A DNA stretch of 64,000 nt, from assembly GCF_016650695.1 (NCBI RefSeq), contig NZ_JAEKFH010000004.1, positions 62,001 to 126,000 of the forward strand, read 5' to 3'. The notes under the pieces are model-generated. The model was not told the DNA's origin, did no database searches, and worked only from the letters and a program-made list of their open reading frames with translations. This DNA is from Pseudomonas sp. TH41 (GTDB taxonomy: Bacteria; Pseudomonadota; Gammaproteobacteria; Pseudomonadales; Pseudomonadaceae). The position numbers were made by a program, and so were the translations under genes. Of the stretch, positions 57,533 to 64,000 are shown piece by piece (the stretch's first letter is position 1; every line of letters begins with the position of its first letter).

Positions 57533-57690
57533 CCCTGTGGGAGCGAGCCTTTGTGGTGAGGGGATTTATCCCCGTTCGGCTGCGAAGCAGACGTCAACTC
57601 ATTAATGCGGTTGGACTTTAAAGTGCTGGGGCCGCTTCGCGACCCCAACGGGGATAAATCCCCTCACCACAAAGGCTCGGTCCCACAGGG
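57533..57690. repeat. Large variant REP-like inverted repeat
   Basis: Outer arms CCCTGTGGGAGCGAGCC and its complement enclose a second inverted block, GTGGTGAGGGGATTTATCCC, giving arms of nearly 50 bp. It fills the 309-bp gap between the DUF2934 and glgX genes. The outer bases resemble family A, the inner ones do not. Confidence 0.85.
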
Positions 57691-57743
57691 ATTGCGTACG
57701 TACAGGAACAAATGCACCCGATCCCACACTTGCAGGAGCACCT

Positions 57744-59886
<2,143 letters not shown>

Positions 59887-59903
<17 letters not shown>

Positions 59904-60000
59904 AATCGACCTTCAGGGGTTTCTCCAGCACCCGCCAGCGGACGACGCCGACACACAGGCGTTAGGCCGCTGCCTGCGGGCGCTGGTGGAGGCCGGATAA
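59887..60000 (+). CDS. Possible 37-aa small ORF overlapping glgX
   Basis: ATG at 59887 to TAA at 60000 reads MRTKSEIDLQGFLQHPPADD, then a short helix-like tail rich in Ala, Leu and Arg. Codon use looks coding-like (mostly G/C third positions). It overlaps the last 17 bases of glgX. No strong ribosome site is seen. The evidence is weak. Confidence 0.25.
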
Positions 60001-60122
60001 AAAACGGACCAGAAGGGACATTGAGGCGACGAATCGCGATACATGAGCAATACTCAGCTCGCGGCAATCCAGGGTTCGGAGTGCTGCGCACTGCTATCAA
60101 ACGAAAACAAGGACGTAACCCC

Positions 60123-60881
60123 ATGAAGCCGGTTTCCATCAGTGAAAACAGCCTGCCAGCACAGATCTGGAACAGCGCCCCGCAACTGGACAACATCCCC
60201 GTCATCAGCACACAGACCCTGGTTCCCGCCGGCGCACGCGCCGTGGTGATTGCCCCTCATCCTGGCGATGAAGTCGTGACGTGCGGCGGTCTGCTGCAAT
60301 TATTGAGCGCCCTGGGCCACCCCCTGCAATTGATCTCGATTACCGATGGCAGTGCCAGTCATCCGGGGTCGCAGCAATGGTCGGAAAAACGCTTGAGTGT
60401 GTTCCGCCCACAGGAAAGCGTCGAAGCCTTGCGTCGGCTCGGCTTGCCGATGCACAGCCTGAAGTGGATTCGCGGTGGTTTCACTGATAACGCCCTGGCT
60501 GAGCGTGAGGTTCAGTTGAGTCAATTCATCGCCCGCTATTTGCGCCCCGGCGATGCAGTGTTCAGCACCTGGTGCGAGGACGGTAATATCGACCACGGCG
60601 TCGTCGGTCGCGCCAGCGCCAAGGCCGCAGCACTGGTCGGCGCGACGTTCAACGAAGTGCCCGTGTGGGCCTGGCACTGGCCGACTCGCGATCGAGGGCT
60701 GATCCCTTGGCACCGTGCCCGCAAGGTGCGTCTCGACACCTGGACCGTCGCGCGCAAAAGCCACGCCACCCACGCCTATGCCAGTCAGCTGGACGGCGAG
60801 CCGGCCATCGGACTCGCGCCGCTGCTGCCGCCGGTGTTGCTGGAGCGCATGCGGTTGCCTTATGAAATTGTGTTTGTCTGA
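60123..60881 (+). CDS. PIG-L (LmbE) deacetylase family protein with altered motif
   Basis: 252 aa. The ATG at 60123 follows AAGGACG. The fold is shown by VVIAPHPGDEVVTCGGLLQL and by FSTWCEDGNIDHGVVGRAS. The usual motif is HPDDE; here it is HPGDE, so the Asp acting as base in MshB/PIG-L enzymes is Gly, while the His and second Asp remain. It lies downstream of glgX and upstream of an EEP phosphatase, as in other Pseudomonas. Substrate unknown; activity uncertain. Confidence 0.82.
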   Translation: MKPVSISENSLPAQIWNSAPQLDNIPVISTQTLVPAGARAVVIAPHPGDEVVTCGGLLQLLSALGHPLQLISITDGSASHPGSQQWSEKRLSVFRPQESVEALRRLGLPMHSLKWIRGGFTDNALAEREVQLSQFIARYLRPGDAVFSTWCEDGNIDHGVVGRASAKAAALVGATFNEVPVWAWHWPTRDRGLIPWHRARKVRLDTWTVARKSHATHAYASQLDGEPAIGLAPLLPPVLLERMRLPYEIVFV

Positions 60882-60888
60882 AAAGATC

Positions 60889-60965
60889 AAAAGATCACAG
60901 CCTTCGGCAGCTCCTACAGTTGAATGGCGTACACCTGTAGGAGCTGCCGAAGGCTGCGATCTTTT
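60889..60965. repeat. Family B inverted repeat
   Basis: Arms with GGAGCTGCCGAAGGCTGCGA; the left arm has one change (GATCACAG for GATCGCAG). It lies between the PIG-L and EEP genes. Confidence 0.87.
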
Positions 60966-61045
60966 AGGGTCACGACGAATCGCGCTGAACTGCTCGCTCC
61001 CGTATCAGTCGCATACTTAGGCAGCGCTGATTCAAAGGAGTAAAC

Positions 61046-61846
61046 GTGACCATTGATTCCAAACAACGGGCCGTCGAATCAACGCCGTTGAACACGCCAC
61101 CGGCGATTCATCGGCTGAGAGTGCTGACCGTCAACACGCATAAGGGTTTTACCGCCCTCAACCGGCGTTTCATTCTCCCCGAACTGCGTGAAGCGGTACG
61201 CAGTACCTCGGCAGACCTGGTGTTTCTCCAGGAAGTGGTCGGCGAACACGACCGCCATTCGTCCCGCTACGATGATTGGCCGCAAACCTCGCAATACGAA
61301 TTTCTCGCCGACAGCATGTGGAGCGATTTTGCTTACGGCCGCAACGCCGTTTACCCCAACGGTCACCACGGCAACGCCCTGCTGTCAAAATACCCGATCC
61401 GCGAATACCGCAACCTCGACGTGTCGATCACCGGCCCCGAACGTCGCGGCCTGCTGCATTGTGTGTTGGACGTACCGGGCCACGCCGAGGTCCATGCGAT
61501 CTGCGTTCATCTGAGTTTGCTCGAAAGCCATCGCCAGTTGCAGCTGCAGCTGCTCTGCCAACTGCTCGAATCACTGCCCGACGAAGCCCCCGTGATTATT
61601 GCCGGCGACTTCAACGACTGGCAGCTCCAGGGTAACGCCGCCCTCGCCCGCCGTGACGACCTTCACGAGGCCTTCGAACGTCATCACGGTCGTCCCGCGA
61701 AGACTTACCCCGCAAGGTTTCCCCTGCTGCGCCTGGACCGGATCTACCTGCGCAATGCCAGTAGTCACGAGCCCCGCATACTGGGCACCAGGCCATGGAC
61801 GCACCTGTCGGATCACTTGCCGCTGGCGGTGGAAGTCCACCTTTGA
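61046..61846 (+). CDS. Endonuclease/exonuclease/phosphatase family protein
   Basis: 266 aa EEP-superfamily hydrolase. The GTG at 61046 lies seven bases after AAAGGAG. Motifs are LTVNTHKGF (metal Asn), LVFLQEV (metal Glu), GDFNDW (catalytic Asp/Asn) and [11 protein letters not shown] (His). It resembles E. coli YbhP, whose gene stands next to the cardiolipin synthase clsB. No signal peptide is seen. The substrate is not predictable from the sequence. Confidence 0.87.
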   Translation: MTIDSKQRAVESTPLNTPPAIHRLRVLTVNTHKGFTALNRRFILPELREAVRSTSADLVFLQEVVGEHDRHSSRYDDWPQTSQYEFLADSMWSDFAYGRNAVYPNGHHGNALLSKYPIREYRNLDVSITGPERRGLLHCVLDVPGHAEVHAICVHLSLLESHRQLQLQLLCQLLESLPDEAPVIIAGDFNDWQLQGNAALARRDDLHEAFERHHGRPAKTYPARFPLLRLDRIYLRNASSHEPRILGTRPWTHLSDHLPLAVEVHL

Positions 61847-61944
61847 ATCTGTCGATTTAACAGGCACACCTGTTACTTCTGACAGTAGATAGGCTCGTAA
61901 ACTGTTGATAGCTTGTTGTTGACGGTTTCCCTGGCGGAGCGAGC

Positions 61945-64000
61945 ATGAGCCTCTCAACAGAACTACCCAAGCACCATTACCGAGCCTGTGCTGTTTCCAT
62001 TTTTCTGTGCCTTGGCTGGCCGCAAACCTCACACGCAAGCTGCACGCTCACACCCACTGGCGGAAATGACATCTACGTATGTGATAGCGCCAGCAGCGGC
62101 CCCCTGACAGACCTGTCGGGTAATAACACCCTGAGCTTCCCCGCCAATGGCACCGGCACCGTCAATGGCAACGTGACCTTCGGCGCTGGTGCCGATCAGG
62201 TGGTGATGCGTTCAGGCGCCATCGTTGGCGTGCTGAATCAGGGTGACGGGGCCAATGTCCTGCAAATCGACAACGGCCAGATTACCGGCGAAGTTCACCA
62301 GGGCTCTGGAATAGACACCTTCATCATGAACGGCGGGCGAATTCAGGCGCTTTTTCAAGGCGATGGCCTGGACAAATTCCTGATGACCGGCGGCACGATT
62401 GTCGACGCCTTCGAGGACGGTGACTTCGCGACAATGACCGGAGGCACTATCGGGCGAGTCAATATGAAACTCGACGACAACACCTTCGACATGTCCGGCG
62501 GACAGATCCTGGGTAATCTGGTGACCGGTTTCGGCAAAGACACCATCATCATTTCCGGAGGCTTTATCGGCGGCAACATCAGTGTCAGCGGCGGCGACGA
62601 CAACATCACGGTGACCGGTGGTGAAATCGCCGGCGAAATTCGCGCCAGTGCAGGGAATGACACATTGCTCTGGAGTGGCGGCGGCCTTATTCATTCGGCC
62701 ATCCTGATGGGTGACGGCAATGACCGCGCGACCCTGCGCAACCTGGGCGAAACCACCCTCGCACTGACCCCGAGCATCGACGGCGGCACCGGCAACGATC
62801 TGCTGACCTTCGATCACACCACGTCCGCGGGCGCGGCCCGTTACAGCAACTGGGAAACGGTCAACCTGAACAACAGTTCACGGTTCGATCTCGCCGGCAA
62901 TTTTGTCCTGGGTGATTCCGCCAGCGGCACCGGCACATTCAACATCGACCCCAGCAGCACACTGGCATCCACCCAGGGCAGCATCACGCCATTCACCGCC
63001 GGCCAGCGCGCTACGTTGACCAACGCCGGGGTGATCGACCTGAGCAGCGGCAATACCCGCACCAACGACACGTTGACAGTGCAGGGCAATTACGCCGGCA
63101 ATGGCGGCCGACTGTTGTTGCAAAGTGTCGTCGGCGACGACAGCGCCGCCAGCGACAAACTGGTGGTCAACAATGGGACCTTGACCGGCAATACCCTGAT
63201 TACCGTGACCAACCTTGGCGGCGTTGGCGCATTGACGCAGCAAAACGGTATCCAGCTGGTGCAGGCCCAAGGCACGGCAACCAGCAGCAACGGTGCTTTC
63301 GCGCTTAATGGCGGCACCCTTTCGGCCGGCGCCTTCGATTACCGCCTGTTCAAGGGCGGTGTCATCGCAGGGACTGAAAACAGCTGGTACCTGCGCTCGG
63401 CCGTCATCGCTCCGGCGGTCACGACCCAGCCCAATCCTGACCCGAGCCTGCCGCCGATCACCGTGGCGGTGGTGGCGACACCCGTCGCCGCTGACGCTCC
63501 CGCGGGAAGCCCTCCGCTGCCACCACTTCCCGCCGCAGTGCCCGGCGCCGCACCGATCCCGCTTTACCGTCCCGAAGTGCCCACCTGGTCGGTATTGCCA
63601 CCCGCTGCTGCGGTGCTGACGTTGACCGCGCTTGGCACCTTCCACGATCGCCAGGGCGATCAGCGCCTGCTCAGCGAAACCGGAGCCTTTGGCGCGGGTT
63701 GGGGCCGGGCCTATGGCAAAAATCTCGACCAGACCTGGGCCGGTACCGTGACGCCACGACTCAACGGCTCACTCAACGGGTTTCAAGTCGGCAACGACCT
63801 GTACGGTTCGACAACCTCAACCGGGCAAACCCAACGCACCGGTTTCTTCGTCGGCCATACCCGGTTGCAGGGCGATGTCGACGGTTTCAACCAAGGGTTC
63901 GAAGGCCAGCGTGCTGGCGAGGTAGAACTGCAAGGCGACAGTGTCGGCTTGTATTGGACGCTGATCGACCCTAAGGGCTGGTACGTCGATACGGTCGTCA
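61945..64000 (+). CDS. Autotransporter, 3' end beyond the window
   Basis: Open from the ATG at 61945 to the window edge, 685 residues visible, with no stop. The ATG is seven bases after GGAG. A Sec signal ends near SHA-S (residue 32). Residues about 50-300 are an irregular beta-helix built on a unit of about 20 residues with GGxIxG, such as MTGGTIGRV and MSGGQILGN. A proline-rich linker near 490-540 includes YRPEVPTWSVLPPAA. GAGWGRAYGK begins the pertactin-like C-terminal barrel, cut by the window. Probably a surface adhesin-type protein. Confidence 0.88.
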   Translation, partial: MSLSTELPKHHYRACAVSIFLCLGWPQTSHASCTLTPTGGNDIYVCDSASSGPLTDLSGNNTLSFPANGTGTVNGNVTFGAGADQVVMRSGAIVGVLNQGDGANVLQIDNGQITGEVHQGSGIDTFIMNGGRIQALFQGDGLDKFLMTGGTIVDAFEDGDFATMTGGTIGRVNMKLDDNTFDMSGGQILGNLVTGFGKDTIIISGGFIGGNISVSGGDDNITVTGGEIAGEIRASAGNDTLLWSGGGLIHSAILMGDGNDRATLRNLGETTLALTPSIDGGTGNDLLTFDHTTSAGAARYSNWETVNLNNSSRFDLAGNFVLGDSASGTGTFNIDPSSTLASTQGSITPFTAGQRATLTNAGVIDLSSGNTRTNDTLTVQGNYAGNGGRLLLQSVVGDDSAASDKLVVNNGTLTGNTLITVTNLGGVGALTQQNGIQLVQAQGTATSSNGAFALNGGTLSAGAFDYRLFKGGVIAGTENSWYLRSAVIAPAVTTQPNPDPSLPPITVAVVATPVAADAPAGSPPLPPLPAAVPGAAPIPLYRPEVPTWSVLPPAAAVLTLTALGTFHDRQGDQRLLSETGAFGAGWGRAYGKNLDQTWAGTVTPRLNGSLNGFQVGNDLYGSTTSTGQTQRTGFFVGHTRLQGDVDGFNQGFEGQRAGEVELQGDSVGLYWTLIDPKGWYVDTVV

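Overview
The window comes from a fluorescent-group Pseudomonas or a close relative. The grounds are high-GC genes with strong G/C third positions, an arnBCADTEF-ugd operon in Pseudomonas order, a glgA-treZ-malQ-treY-glgX block in the order known from Pseudomonas, and many short palindromic repeats of the REP type typical of this group. No rRNA, tRNA, CRISPR array, transposase or prophage gene was found. Both window edges cut a gene: arnB at the left and an autotransporter at the right. No database search was run; family calls rest on motifs, length and context.

Layout: 1-10192 is the lipid A aminoarabinose operon. Nearly every junction is a four-base stop/start overlap, and it ends with ugd and an extra ArnT-like membrane glycosyltransferase. 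10290-19054 is a compact catabolic cluster: a LysR regulator facing an ArgH-type C-N lyase, a polar amino acid ABC transporter, two tandem NodB/PuuE-type deacetylase-like proteins and an MmgE/PrpD protein. I regard it as the best candidate for an undescribed pathway. 19205-21251 holds an MFS exporter and an HPP membrane protein. 21379-27176, on the minus strand, is a predicted citrulline/arginine module (binding protein, two permeases, ATPase, Lrp regulator, CtlX hydrolase, AstA).

27696-37243 carries short and branched-chain acyl-CoA catabolism: a plus-strand hydrolase/dehydrogenase pair and a minus-strand set of acyl-CoA synthetase, SDR, thiolase, dehydrogenase and hydratase under an AraC regulator. 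37500-41857 is an EfeUOB ferrous iron system with a second EfeO and a candidate Fur box. 42000-48282 is mixed: pssA, a TetR/DUF1348 pair, a 325-bp tandem repeat array, a TSUP permease, nudC and a dienoyl-CoA isomerase-like crotonase. 48841-61846 is glycogen/trehalose metabolism followed by a PIG-L deacetylase-like protein and an EEP phosphatase. An autotransporter starts at 61945.

Two palindromic repeat families fill most intergenic spaces. Family A has the core GGAGCGAGCTTGCTCGCGA, usually as an inverted pair about 65-130 bp long. Family B has the core GGAGCTGCCGCAGGCTGCGA ending in a GATC-TTTT-GATC tract, as an inverted pair about 65-100 bp long. Family A pairs also form the last bases, including the stop codon, of two genes.
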